From an uncultured Porphyromonadaceae bacterium (GTDB lineage: Bacteria; Bacteroidota; Bacteroidia; Bacteroidales; Muribaculaceae), in the NCBI GenBank assembly GCA_947073495.1, contig CAMTMX010000030.1, positions 1 to 37,029 on the forward strand: a DNA stretch of 37,029 nt. The letters run 5' to 3'. Within the stretch, counting starts at the first letter, position 1. Every line of letters starts with the position of its first letter. Below are positions 11,260-20,654 of the stretch, piece after piece. The translations under genes were made by a program, and so were the position numbers. The notes below the pieces were generated by a model. That model had not been told where the DNA came from. It searched no databases and saw nothing but the letters and a program-made list of their open reading frames with translations.

Positions 11260-12672
11260 ATGATAATAAAGCGTCTTAGGATAGAGAACTTTCATTGTTT
11301 CAGAAACACAGAGTTTGATTTTGCAGATCAGACCACCGTTTTTATAGGCAAAAACGGAACCGGCAAATCTTCTCTGATAAAATCCTTGTGCGATGCTTTA
11401 AGTTTCATTTTCAATAAGAGTAACAATTCGTGGGGATTTTCATCTTTGGCAAATGAAGTAACTGATCTGGGTGTAGAAAACATCAATGTGCGAGAGATAT
11501 ACCATAATGGTAGAATCGCAGATTATGTATCTTTACAGGGAACAGCAAAGATGAAATCACAAGAAGGAGAAAACCCGGATAAAAATATTGAAGATACACT
11601 TAAACTTGAATGGGATTTTCGCAAAAATTCATATGAAAAAGCAACTTTACAGAGCAGCCTGTATAAAGATGCTTATATCAAGTTTCGCACTCTGCTTGAT
11701 AAAACTGACAGGTATCCTTTGTTAGTGTATTATTCAGACCGTTATCCTCATGTGAATACCAATTTAGGCACCAATGTCAAGGCATTGCTTAATGAAGATA
11801 ATGAGATTGGACGCACCTGGGGATATTATCACTGGAATGAATTTACATCATGTACGGAAATATGGCAGAAGCGTTTTATCCGCATATCCAATCTCTTGAT
11901 AAGTATAGAACGCTCACTTAACGAATCTGAGGATGAGAAAGCCCGTGCCACCCTATTGGAACAAAGGGAGAAGATAAGCCGGGAAATAGAATATGTGACC
12001 GGATATCTGAAAACTTTTACGGACAATAGCATAGAGGGACTGTCCGACCGTTCAGCAGATTTTAAGATCAGTTCCGTGAGTGTGGATGGAGTCACCGATT
12101 TTTATCTGAAATTCACTTTTTCTGACGGAGTGCAGCGTGCATGGTATGAATTGCCAGCGGGACTTGAGCGACTGTTTTCAATAGTTTTTGATATGGCGTA
12201 CCGCAGTTTTATCCTGAATCAAGGAAGACATGTCCCAGGGGGCATTGTTCTGATTGACGAACTGGACTTGCATCTGCATCCGTCGCTTCAGCAGGATGTA
12301 TTATTGCGCCTTACTCATACGTTCCCGGAAGTACAGTTTGTTATCGCTACTCATTCACCATTGATAGTGACGAATCTACGTCAGAATGCTAACAATAAGG
12401 TATTCCGTATGGAACGTAAAGGCAACGAGTATACACATACGGCAACCGGTAACTTGTTCATACATGATTATACATACACTTTGTATGAGGTCATGCAAAC
12501 CGAACCGAGAAACTTTTTGCTCAATGCGCTCAGTGAGAGATACATCAGACTTAAGCATCGCCGGAAAGAAGAATCAGCCAATGAGGTGTTGAATCAACTG
12601 AGACAACTCGTAGGAGAAGAGGATTTCTCCGTATATAGAGAGAAGTTGGATGCCGAAATAGCCAAGGAGTAA
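11260..12672 (+). CDS. ptuA: AAA/ABC-type ATPase of a Septu-like defence pair (PtuA-like)
   Basis: This 470-residue protein is a SMC/ABC-like ATPase of the AAA_21/OLD-related type. The N-terminus reads LRIENFHCFRNTEFDF, then Walker A GKNGTGKSS at residues 30-38. A charged coiled region lies near 200-250. The ABC-signature-like LPAGLERLFSI, Walker B GIVLIDELDLHLHP (Asp333, Glu334) and H-loop ATHSPLIV (His365) follow. It has no TOPRIM domain, which argues against OLD nucleases. Four bases after its stop comes an HNH nuclease gene, and this pairing and order are those of the Septu anti-phage system (PtuA sensor/ATPase, PtuB nuclease). The same pair also serves as effector in some retrons, but no reverse transcriptase is present nearby. 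The function is inferred from architecture. Confidence 0.8.
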   Translation: MIIKRLRIENFHCFRNTEFDFADQTTVFIGKNGTGKSSLIKSLCDALSFIFNKSNNSWGFSSLANEVTDLGVENINVREIYHNGRIADYVSLQGTAKMKSQEGENPDKNIEDTLKLEWDFRKNSYEKATLQSSLYKDAYIKFRTLLDKTDRYPLLVYYSDRYPHVNTNLGTNVKALLNEDNEIGRTWGYYHWNEFTSCTEIWQKRFIRISNLLISIERSLNESEDEKARATLLEQREKISREIEYVTGYLKTFTDNSIEGLSDRSADFKISSVSVDGVTDFYLKFTFSDGVQRAWYELPAGLERLFSIVFDMAYRSFILNQGRHVPGGIVLIDELDLHLHPSLQQDVLLRLTHTFPEVQFVIATHSPLIVTNLRQNANNKVFRMERKGNEYTHTATGNLFIHDYTYTLYEVMQTEPRNFLLNALSERYIRLKHRRKEESANEVLNQLRQLVGEEDFSVYREKLDAEIAKE

Positions 12673-12676
12673 GGAA

Positions 12677-13525
12677 ATGAGGTTCATAGACAAGACAAGG
12701 GCACAGAACCGAGTCACGGGACTTACCATCAACCGGCGAATATTGAACTCTTGCTGGAACGGTATCTGCTATGTCAATTTGCGCTATGACACAGTAGATA
12801 AAACAGAGTTGATCCATCATCTTGTCAAGGAACAGGATGGCTATTGCTGTTATTGCATGAGAAGGCTTCATCTCCAAAACGGAGAAAACCATAGAAAGAA
12901 TGTTACGTTGGAACATGTCATTCCGCATAAGATAGAACTGACAGACTGGGAATCTGACAGGGTAAAATACAGGAAATATCCTTCATTGAACGATAGGAAT
13001 GTTACCGTTTGTCCTAAAGGGGAGCTTACCGATCCCACTTTCAAATTCGGGATGCCCCCTTTTCCGCATTTTCTGTCTTATGACAACCTTGTCGCATCCT
13101 GTGACGGTAAGACCTTGAATGAGGAAGCTCAAGAAGTACCACATCACTGTTGTAACAACAAAAGGGGAAACAATTATGTTGAGCCACTTTATTTTCATGA
13201 GAATGTATCTTCGGAGATCTCATACGATGCCAGAGGACATATCCAATGTCCTGAAGAATATGAGCCTTATCTGGGCGAAAAAGGTATAAATATCATGTGT
13301 CGATTCCTGAATGATGTGAGACTATTTTGGAGGCAGATAGCTTATTCGGAGTACACGGCAGAGCAAGTGGGGGAGGCAGAAAGTAATGAGGATTTGCGAA
13401 CCGATATAATAGATGATGTATTTACGAATGATCCTACAGGACATTGGCTTTTTCTGAACGAGAAGAACGCTTGGTGTATCTTTTCGGATTATTCATGGTT
13501 TTATGAATATTATCACAGAACCTGA
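12677..13525 (+). CDS. ptuB: HNH endonuclease of a Septu-like defence pair (PtuB-like)
   Basis: This 282-residue protein resembles the TIGR02646-type HNH nucleases found as PtuB. It starts MRFIDKTRAQ, then has the zinc-knuckle pair Cys57/Cys60 in GYCCYCMRR, the catalytic-type LEHVIPHK (Glu79, His80, His84), and a later zinc/HNH half LVASCDG...HHCCNNKRGN. The C-terminal 100 residues are acidic with aromatic residues and may contact the ATPase. The key metal and catalytic residues appear intact. The gene begins four bases after the ATPase stop, so the two are coupled in one operon. Known Septu pairs are thought to cut phage DNA on infection. The target and trigger here are unknown. Confidence 0.8.
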   Translation: MRFIDKTRAQNRVTGLTINRRILNSCWNGICYVNLRYDTVDKTELIHHLVKEQDGYCCYCMRRLHLQNGENHRKNVTLEHVIPHKIELTDWESDRVKYRKYPSLNDRNVTVCPKGELTDPTFKFGMPPFPHFLSYDNLVASCDGKTLNEEAQEVPHHCCNNKRGNNYVEPLYFHENVSSEISYDARGHIQCPEEYEPYLGEKGINIMCRFLNDVRLFWRQIAYSEYTAEQVGEAESNEDLRTDIIDDVFTNDPTGHWLFLNEKNAWCIFSDYSWFYEYYHRT

Positions 13526-13569
13526 CTGGGTCCCATGAGTTCACAATTTATATCCATAAAATGTGTGTC

Positions 13570-13601
13570 TAATCACGTTTTATGTCCTTAAAATGTGATT
13601 A
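13570..13601. terminator. Inverted repeat after the ptuB-like gene, possible terminator
   Basis: A 13-bp stem with one G-T pair and a six-base loop lies 45 bases after the nuclease stop. No clear T-run follows on either strand, so terminator activity is uncertain. Confidence 0.4.
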
Positions 13602-13867
13602 AAACTGGGATTGCATCCTATTTCTTCTAAATTTGCATCACCCTCCACCTCAAGCAGTCCATTTTAAAAGTTTCCAATATTGACAACTTTAAAAAACAAT
13701 TTTGTCCTAATTACAAAACTTTATCATATCAGCCACATTCCTTGACCCGGTTTTCCATCCTCAATAAAAAAGCTCACGCATTTTTTACTATTCTCTCGTC
13801 TTATCTTGTCGCAGTGCAACTCTCTACGTCATCCGAAATATGCTGTAACCATATAGAAAAAGTTGGT
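13602..13867. other. Spacer between convergent genes, no gene seen
   Basis: AT-rich sequence with no convincing open frame. It contains one isolated plus-strand -7-like box, TAAATTTG at 13628-13635, which faces the 3' end of the next, minus-strand gene. On its own this is too weak to call a transcript. Confidence 0.5.
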
Positions 13868-14749
13868 TTAAAGATCTTCAAGAAACTTTTCGGCTAAAAT
13901 GAGAGTGCCTTGATATACGATATTATTGTCGCTGTCCATAATTAGGAATTGTGGATATGTCTCTACTCCTAATTCTTTCATCAAAGCTATATTCTCATTG
14001 TAATCGATTGAAACTACCGGAAAGTTATAGCCACGGCTTCGCACAATACTGTCACCGGAATTGTAGCGGTCGTCTTCATAACGACAGAATACTGAATATA
14101 CTTTGATATCCTCGTTATTTTTAAATCTCTCATAAAGCTTTTCGACTTCCGGCATCATCTTATAGCACACCCCACAGCGTCTTGACCAGAAATCAAGCAA
14201 TATATAACTCTTGTATAGGGATTCCAGATCTACATATTCACCATTAGCATCCTGTACTTTTATTTCGCTTGATATATGCTGATATTTCTTCCCTGTAAAA
14301 GAGCCGTCTATAATGTAGTTGCTCCAATAAGCGTATCCACAGAAAGGAAACCATATGGTGACAGCAAAGACTATAACGCTCACGCCTATACGTATTAATG
14401 TGTTTTTTGTATATCCGAATACAATCCATGATATGATTATCGCCAATACTTTAAACAGGTTATCCGGAAAACTGACCAGGGTTTCGCTCCAGTCGAATAT
14501 CCTGACTATGAGCTCCGGAACAAAAGGCGCGATAATGGCAATGAGGATGAATATTTTGTTTTGTTTGCCTCGTTTTGAACTTACGAGCAGAGCGGTGAGT
14601 ATGTAGTATACAATAGTCCCTAATAAGATTGACAGAGGAAATCCGGAGATACCGAGAAAGCTGAAATATCCCCCTCGCGGAAAAACTGTGGTGACATACA
14701 CAATTATAGACAACAGGATTATCAGCAATCTGTAGGATAATTTTGACAT
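13868..14749 (-). CDS. Polytopic membrane protein with C-terminal TlpA/thioredoxin-like domain
   Basis: This 293-residue protein has about five hydrophobic segments (near 8-22, 34-56, 66-82, 98-112, 118-138) followed by a thioredoxin-fold domain. In that domain LLDFWSRRCGVCYKMMPEVEKL carries the CxxC pair Cys192/Cys195, and GVETYPQFLIMD carries the usual cis-proline. TlpA-like proteins reduce disulfides in extracytoplasmic partners such as cytochrome-maturation or envelope proteins. The membrane half is not the CcdA/DsbD type that I recognise, because it lacks a paired-cysteine motif, so it may only anchor the domain or be a DoxX/MauE-like reductant-handling module. It stands alone between the defence pair and the AraC gene. 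Confidence 0.75.
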   Translation of the reverse strand: MSKLSYRLLIILLSIIVYVTTVFPRGGYFSFLGISGFPLSILLGTIVYYILTALLVSSKRGKQNKIFILIAIIAPFVPELIVRIFDWSETLVSFPDNLFKVLAIIISWIVFGYTKNTLIRIGVSVIVFAVTIWFPFCGYAYWSNYIIDGSFTGKKYQHISSEIKVQDANGEYVDLESLYKSYILLDFWSRRCGVCYKMMPEVEKLYERFKNNEDIKVYSVFCRYEDDRYNSGDSIVRSRGYNFPVVSIDYNENIALMKELGVETYPQFLIMDSDNNIVYQGTLILAEKFLEDL

Positions 14750-14905
14750 AAGGCTGTTATATTTAGAAGTTTATAAGTTCCTACGAAAAACATAGGTTGC
14801 CGCAATATATGGCTGGCATCTGTTCATTTAATTTTCTTGGGTCGTACTTATAATCCGATACGCACAATCCTCAGCCTTTACTCACTTTATAATTGAATTT
14901 TTTGG

Positions 14906-15802
14906 CTATCCGGGCTCGGAGTATAACCCGTTGCGATAGGCTGTGGGAGAGACTCCTGTCTCCTTCTTGAAAAGTCGGGAGAAATAGTACGGATCTTCTA
15001 TACCGATACGGCTGGAAATCTGCTGAACTGAAAACTTCGATTTCTCAAGCAGGCGACACGCATACTTTATCTTAATCCGGTTGAAATATTCCATCGGCGG
15101 ACATCCCATACTTTTCCTGAAAACCTCCGAATATCTCGATGGTGAATATCCTATATACGATGCAATCTCATCCAGCTTCAATCTGCGGCAAATATTCTCT
15201 TCCATATAATGGATAGAGGCATTAACCATCTCTATCGGTTCGTTGTCCGAACCGGAATCCATACGATACTGGTGAAGGAACCGCAATGTGCCTAAAAAAT
15301 GGTGGAACACAGAACTAACATAAAGAAGATTTTCACCGGTATACCCCTGTCCCAACACCATCATAATTTCCTCAAAAATATCAAGCCTGTCTGCTATTCT
15401 TGATTTAACGCCCGGCTTGAGATCCCCTACACACGGCACTTCCGGGAAAAACACTTTTGCAAGAGTGCCGTTGAAATGTATCCAATATATTGTCCATGGA
15501 TTGTCTGGATCCGCGCCATAGCTGTGAGCTGTCTCGGGAGGAAGGACAAAATATTGGTTTCCCGATATATTATGCCTCTTTCCACGGCACTCAAACCATC
15601 CCTCACCCTCTATGCAATAGATAAACACGTATTCACCTATCGGCAATTCCCTCTCCCTATAATGATTGACGGCATGAGGATAGTAGCCTATATCAGTAAT
15701 ATATAGACCTGAAGACAGGGGATTTGAAGCCAAAAACCGTATGCTCGTTTCCGGCAGCACATGTGCCCTCTCTCCTTTAAATCCGCTTTTTATCTTCTTC
15801 AT
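14906..15802 (-). CDS. AraC-family transcriptional regulator with cupin sensor domain
   Basis: This 298-residue protein has an N-terminal AraC-type ligand-binding cupin (GEYVFIYCIEGEGWFECRGKRHNISGNQYFVLPPETAHSYGAD region, about 50-110) and a C-terminal double helix-turn-helix (about 190-292). The second helix unit reads VQQISSRIGIEDPYYFSRLFKKETGVSPTAYR in family style. It is transcribed away from an MFS sugar porter across a 116-base gap, the usual layout for a regulator and its target. It most likely senses the sugar taken up by that locus and activates the MFS/DUF5107/GH2 operon. The specific sugar cannot be read from the sequence. Confidence 0.92.
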   Translation of the reverse strand: MKKIKSGFKGERAHVLPETSIRFLASNPLSSGLYITDIGYYPHAVNHYRERELPIGEYVFIYCIEGEGWFECRGKRHNISGNQYFVLPPETAHSYGADPDNPWTIYWIHFNGTLAKVFFPEVPCVGDLKPGVKSRIADRLDIFEEIMMVLGQGYTGENLLYVSSVFHHFLGTLRFLHQYRMDSGSDNEPIEMVNASIHYMEENICRRLKLDEIASYIGYSPSRYSEVFRKSMGCPPMEYFNRIKIKYACRLLEKSKFSVQQISSRIGIEDPYYFSRLFKKETGVSPTAYRNGLYSEPG

Positions 15803-15857
15803 AACGCTAAATTAACAAAAATCGTAAAATAATCCATCAATCATTTCTGTTTTTCTA

Positions 15858-15888
15858 TTTTTTCACCATCCTCTGCTTACTAATTTTG
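15858..15888 (+). promoter_or_regulatory. Promoter for the MFS-DUF5107-GH2 operon
   Basis: A perfect -7 box TAATTTTG lies at 15881-15888, with TTTT at 15858-15861 (19-base spacer) as a weak -33. Transcription from about 15895 excludes the in-frame TTG at 15886 as a start and supports ATG 15919. Confidence 0.55.
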
Positions 15889-15918
15889 CATCATCATAAT
15901 AACCTTAAAACCGCAATC

Positions 15919-17307
15919 ATGACAATGACCGATTTCAATAAGAAATTTATCTATTTCATCTGCTTCGTGTCAGCATTGGGAGGGCTACTTTTCGGCTACG
16001 ACTGGGTGGTGATCGGAGGAGCAAAACCGTTCTATGAAGTTTTCTTCGGCATCACCGACAATCCCGTGCAACAGGGATGGGCAATGAGCATCGCGATAGC
16101 CGGATGTCTTGTCGGCGCCACAACCGCCGGAAAGCTTGCGGATCTGATCGGCAGGAAATGGCTATTAATGATATCTTCCGTAATTTTCCTTATCTCGGCA
16201 TACGGCACAGGGGAAGTCTCCAATTATGACTTATTCCTGTTTTATCGGCTCATCGGTGGTGTCGCGATTGGTGTCGCCTCAATGGTATCTCCCATGTATA
16301 TTGCAGAAATATCTCCGGCACATATCAGGGGGAAACTTGTCTCCATAAATCAACTCACAATTGTAATCGGAATCCTGGCGGCGCAGATAGTGAATTATCT
16401 TATTGCCGAACCACTTGATGCAAATACCACACAACCTGCTTTCGCATCGTGGAATTGCCAATGGGGATGGCGCTGGATGTTCTGGGCTGAGGCGTTTCCT
16501 GCCGCACTGTTCTTCATCATGAGTTTCTTTATCCCTGAAAGTCCCCGTTGGCTTATCCTCAAAAACAGAGCTGATAAGGCACTCGAGGTGTTGGCTAAAA
16601 TAGGAGATAACGGATATGCCCACAAAGAAATAGAGGCGCAACAGAAAAATGACGGGAACAGAAAGCAGGGTAACCTCGCCACTCTTTTTTCAAAACCATA
16701 TCGACGCGTACTCATTCTCGGTCTTATTGTTGCTGTATTCCAGCAATGGTGTGGCACAAACGTGATTTTCAACTATGCACAGGAAATATTCGAGGGTGCC
16801 GGATATGATGTTAGCGAAACACTTTTCAATATAGTGCTGACAGGAATCACCAATCTTGTCTTCACTTTCGTGGCGATATTCACGGTAGAGCGTCTCGGCA
16901 GACGGACACTCATGCTTATCGGCGCAGGTGGACTCGCTGTCACGTATCTCTTACTCGGTGCAGGCTACTTCTTCGGATTCACCGGAATCGGGATGGTGCT
17001 ACTCGTGGTGATCGCGATCGCATGCTATGCCATGACCCTCGGACCGGTGACATGGGTCCTGCTTTCTGAAATATTCCCCGACAGGGTTCGCGCGGTGGCG
17101 ATGGCAACCTGCACGTTTGCACTGTGGGCGGCATGTTTCCTGCTCACATACTCCTTCCCTATCCTTAACTCATGGCTCGGAAGCTACGGGACATTCTGGA
17201 TATATGCCGCTATCTGCATATTCGGTTACATCTTCTTCACTCGGCGTCTCCCTGAAACAAAAGGGGAAAGCCTCGAAGAACTTGAGAAAAAACTTATTAA
17301 AGGTTGA
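15919..17307 (+). CDS. MFS sugar porter (XylE/GLUT-like sugar:H+ symporter)
   Basis: This protein of about 462 residues is a twelve-helix inner-membrane transporter of the sugar porter family. Family signatures are present: LLFGYDWVVIGGAKPF in the first helix, LADLIGRKW in loop 2-3, RLIGGVAIGVASMVSPMYIAEISPAHIRG (sugar-transport signature 2), PESPRWL, QQWCGTNVIFNYAQ and the C-terminal PETKG. It probably imports a monosaccharide or small glycoside with protons. ATG 15919 is preferred, and ATG 15925 is also possible, because the upstream TTG lies in the promoter. It is the first gene of an operon with a DUF5107-TPR protein and a GH2 enzyme, under a divergent AraC regulator. There is no SusC/SusD pair, so uptake across the outer membrane must use another route. 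Confidence 0.95.
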   Translation: MTMTDFNKKFIYFICFVSALGGLLFGYDWVVIGGAKPFYEVFFGITDNPVQQGWAMSIAIAGCLVGATTAGKLADLIGRKWLLMISSVIFLISAYGTGEVSNYDLFLFYRLIGGVAIGVASMVSPMYIAEISPAHIRGKLVSINQLTIVIGILAAQIVNYLIAEPLDANTTQPAFASWNCQWGWRWMFWAEAFPAALFFIMSFFIPESPRWLILKNRADKALEVLAKIGDNGYAHKEIEAQQKNDGNRKQGNLATLFSKPYRRVLILGLIVAVFQQWCGTNVIFNYAQEIFEGAGYDVSETLFNIVLTGITNLVFTFVAIFTVERLGRRTLMLIGAGGLAVTYLLLGAGYFFGFTGIGMVLLVVIAIACYAMTLGPVTWVLLSEIFPDRVRAVAMATCTFALWAACFLLTYSFPILNSWLGSYGTFWIYAAICIFGYIFFTRRLPETKGESLEELEKKLIKG

Positions 17308-17310
17308 ATA

Positions 17311-17352
17311 TTTATTATCAATTACTAATTAATAATTACTAATTATCAATTG
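17311..17352. repeat. AT-rich direct repeat in the MFS-DUF5107 spacer
   Basis: The 11-mer ATTACTAATTA occurs twice (17321-17331 and 17335-17345) inside an AT-only spacer just before the next start codon. It may keep the start region unstructured, or be simple slippage filler. Confidence 0.4.
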
Positions 17353-17358
17353 AATAAG

Positions 17359-20300
17359 ATGGTAAAAGCTTGGGAAGAAAAGATTGTTATCCCTACTTAT
17401 GAAGTTGGAAAACCGGATAAAAATCCGGTTTTCCTCGAGAAACGAGTATATCAAGGTTCAAGCGGCAGTGTATATCCCTATCAAGTGATCGAATCGATAG
17501 CCGACACCAAGACCGACAAGGAATATAACGCCGTATTTATTGAGAATGAGTATATAAAGGTTATGGTACTTCCTGAACTGGGTGGAAGAATACAGATGGC
17601 TTACGACAAGATAAAACAGCGCCATTTCATATACTATAACCACGTGATCAAGCCTGCTCTCGTTGGACTTGCCGGTCCTTGGATCTCAGGTGGCATCGAA
17701 TTCAACTGGCCGCAGCATCACCGCCCCAGCACTTTTATGCCCGTAGACTGCACGATACGGGAAAACTCCGACGGATCTGTATCAGTGATCGTAAATGAGA
17801 TCGAACGTATGTTTCATCAGAAAGGGATGGCGGCATTCACTCTTCGCCCCGGTTGTGCCTATCTTGAAATCGAGGGGACCCTTTACAATCCCACCCCCCT
17901 GCCACAGACATTCCTATGGTGGGCTAATCCCGCAGTTGCCGTCAACGATCACTACAGAAGCGTTTTCCCCCCGGATATCAATGCTGTATTCGATCATGGG
18001 AAACGTGCCGTAAGTTCATTCCCTATCGCCACAGGCACATATTACAAGATGGATTATTCTGCAGGTGTGGACATAGCCAACTATAAAAACATTTTCGTTC
18101 CCACCTCCTATATGGGTGTAAATTCCAAATTCAATTTCGAAGGTGGGTACGAATGCGACACACGTGCCGGTATGCTTCATGTGGCTTCCCATCATGTCTC
18201 CCCCGGCAAAAAACAATGGACATGGGGTAACGGTGATTTCGGTCGCGCATGGGACCGAAACCTTACTGATGAAGACGGACCATATATTGAACTGATGGCT
18301 GGGGTGTTCACAGAAAATCAGCCAGACTTCTCCTGGCTGATGCCTTTTGAGGAAAAGCATTTCAAACAATATTTCCTCCCTTACCGGGAATTGGGGATGG
18401 TCAAAAATGCATCAAAAGACATCATCTTCAACATCGAGCAAACCGCCGACGGGGTTGCCGAGCTAAAAATACAGTCAACTTCTTCGCAGAAAATTGGAAT
18501 AAGTGTAAAATCCGGCGATTCGGTATTGTTGTCCGATTCATTACAGATTTCACCGGAGAAGATCGCTGAGATTATAGTTGACCTACAAGGGAATGATATA
18601 AATTCAGTTGAAGTCTATATCATAAAGAACGGCAAGACGGTTCTTTCATGGATTCCACAACCGGACGAAATCAAAAAGCTTCCCGCAGCCGCCGAAGCTC
18701 CGTTAAGTCCGGAAGACACAAAAACAGTTGAAGAACTCTACCTTACAGGACTTCACCTCGAACAATACCGCCACGCCACATACAGCCCTCTCGACTATTA
18801 TGAGGAGGGTCTCCGCCGGGATCCCGGTGACATCAGGTGTAACAATGCAATGGGATTGTGGTATCTCCGCAAAGGGAGATTTGATATTGCAGAGAAATAT
18901 CTCACAAAAGCTCTCCAGCGTCAGATCAAGAGAAACCCCAATCCATACGACGGTGAAATCCTTTATAATCTCGGAGTGGCATGTTTTTATCAAGGGAAAA
19001 CGGCACAGGCTTACGACTATTTCTATAAATCTACCTGGAATGCGGCATGGCAAGACGCAGGGTTCCTATGGTGTGCCCGCATATCTGCGGAGTCCGGCAA
19101 TTATGACGATGCCCTTTATGAACTTGACAGATCCCTTGCACGCAACGCCCACAACCATCAGGCTCGTGCCCTGAAGTCTCTTATCCTTCATAAATCGGGG
19201 AAAGAAAAGGAAGCAATATCCCTTGCAAACGAATCTTTAGAAATTGATCCGTTTAATTTCTGCGCGTTGTTCGTGAAATATCTTGCCGACAAAAATGTGG
19301 CAACCCTCAATCATTTTATCTCCCTTATGAGATCCGAGCCTCATAATTATGATGAAGTGGCGATAGATTTCACCCTTGCCGGACAATTTGATGTAGCGGC
19401 ACAGGTATGGGAGACTGCCGTCGAAAACGGCTACACTACCCCCATGACCTGGTATTACCTTGGGTGGAACCTGCTGAAAGCCGGAGACAATGAAAGAGCC
19501 GCGGAAGTTTTCAAGAAGGGGAGCGCGTCTGATTCTGCAGGATGTTTCCCAAACCGCAATGAGGCAGTCATTGCTTTAAATGATGCAATCGCGACAGACA
19601 CCCACGATTCAGTGGCTCCATATCTGCTCGGCAATCTTTACTACAACAACCGTCAGTATGACATTGCAGTCTCTCTTTGGGAAAAATCAAGGGAACTCAA
19701 CCCCTCGTTCCCCACAGTTTGGAGAAATCTTGCGTTAGCTTATTTCAACAAGAAGAATGATTCTGAAAAGGCCGTGAGATTTATGGAGAAGGCATTCAAT
19801 CTTGATATGTCTGATTCAAGAATACTGATGGAACTCGACCAGCTTTACCGACGCATTCAGAAACCACATTCCCAACGCCTGTCGTTCCTCCAAGATCATA
19901 TGCAAGAAGTGGAGCAACGCGATGACCTCTATCTCGAATTTATCTCCCTTCTCAATTTCACGGGGAATCACCGTCGTGCAAAAGAGATGATCGACAATCG
20001 GATATTCCATCCCTGGGAAGGTGGCGAAGGGAAAGTGCCGGCTCAGTATCAGTATTGCCGCATGGGTCTCGCGAACAAGGCTTTTGAAAAAGGAGATTAT
20101 GACGAGGTCATATCCTTGATGAATGAATGTCTCTCCTACCCTGAAAATCTTGGCGAAGGGAAACTCTACGGCGCCCAGGAAAATGACTTCCTTTATATGA
20201 TTGCTTTGGCATATCAGAAGAAAGGAGACCGAGACAATGCCGACAAATATTTCAAAATGGCTACAGAAGGACCCACCGATCCTGCCCCGGCTCTATATTA

Positions 20301-20646
20301 TAACGATGCCAAGCCTCACAAAATATTTTATGCCGGATTGGCGTTCAAAGCTTTGGGAATGGACGACAAGGCAAGAAGCTATTTCAACAAACTCGCCGAC
20401 TATGGCAGACAGCATTATCATGACACTGTAAAAATGGATTATTTCGCGGTTTCTCTTCCCGACCTCCTCATCTGGGACGATTCTCTCGACACCCGTAACC
20501 GTGTGCATTGCCTGTTTATGTTGGCTTTAGGGTATGCCGGACTGGACGACACTGCAAAATCTAAGAAATATCTCAATGAGGCAGTGTCTCTCGATCCTAA
20601 CCATTATGACATTAAGGAATTTTATTTAAATCATTGTAATAAATAG
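17359..20646 (+). CDS. DUF5107 domain protein with tetratricopeptide repeats
   Basis: This protein of about 1095 residues has no signal peptide and should be cytoplasmic. Residues about 35-350 form a DUF5107 domain (MVLPELGGRIQMAYDKIKQRHFIYYN, GPWISGGIEFNWPQHHRP), whose fold resembles galactose-mutarotase/carbohydrate-active beta-sandwiches. The second half is a chain of TPR units, for example around 490-600 (AMGLWYLRKGRFDIAEKYLTKAL), 605-660, and 740-830 (LLGNLYYNNRQYDIAVSLWEKS). The family is usually found next to sugar-uptake and glycosidase genes, and its biochemical role is not established. Here it lies between an MFS porter (51-base gap) and a GH2 enzyme (8-base gap), so it likely handles the same sugar as a binding, epimerising or processing scaffold. 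ATG 17359 is preferred over the TTG at 17350. Confidence 0.85.
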   Translation: MVKAWEEKIVIPTYEVGKPDKNPVFLEKRVYQGSSGSVYPYQVIESIADTKTDKEYNAVFIENEYIKVMVLPELGGRIQMAYDKIKQRHFIYYNHVIKPALVGLAGPWISGGIEFNWPQHHRPSTFMPVDCTIRENSDGSVSVIVNEIERMFHQKGMAAFTLRPGCAYLEIEGTLYNPTPLPQTFLWWANPAVAVNDHYRSVFPPDINAVFDHGKRAVSSFPIATGTYYKMDYSAGVDIANYKNIFVPTSYMGVNSKFNFEGGYECDTRAGMLHVASHHVSPGKKQWTWGNGDFGRAWDRNLTDEDGPYIELMAGVFTENQPDFSWLMPFEEKHFKQYFLPYRELGMVKNASKDIIFNIEQTADGVAELKIQSTSSQKIGISVKSGDSVLLSDSLQISPEKIAEIIVDLQGNDINSVEVYIIKNGKTVLSWIPQPDEIKKLPAAAEAPLSPEDTKTVEELYLTGLHLEQYRHATYSPLDYYEEGLRRDPGDIRCNNAMGLWYLRKGRFDIAEKYLTKALQRQIKRNPNPYDGEILYNLGVACFYQGKTAQAYDYFYKSTWNAAWQDAGFLWCARISAESGNYDDALYELDRSLARNAHNHQARALKSLILHKSGKEKEAISLANESLEIDPFNFCALFVKYLADKNVATLNHFISLMRSEPHNYDEVAIDFTLAGQFDVAAQVWETAVENGYTTPMTWYYLGWNLLKAGDNERAAEVFKKGSASDSAGCFPNRNEAVIALNDAIATDTHDSVAPYLLGNLYYNNRQYDIAVSLWEKSRELNPSFPTVWRNLALAYFNKKNDSEKAVRFMEKAFNLDMSDSRILMELDQLYRRIQKPHSQRLSFLQDHMQEVEQRDDLYLEFISLLNFTGNHRRAKEMIDNRIFHPWEGGEGKVPAQYQYCRMGLANKAFEKGDYDEVISLMNECLSYPENLGEGKLYGAQENDFLYMIALAYQKKGDRDNADKYFKMATEGPTDPAPALYYNDAKPHKIFYAGLAFKALGMDDKARSYFNKLADYGRQHYHDTVKMDYFAVSLPDLLIWDDSLDTRNRVHCLFMLALGYAGLDDTAKSKKYLNEAVSLDPNHYDIKEFYLNHCNK

Positions 20647-20654
20647 ATTTAATC

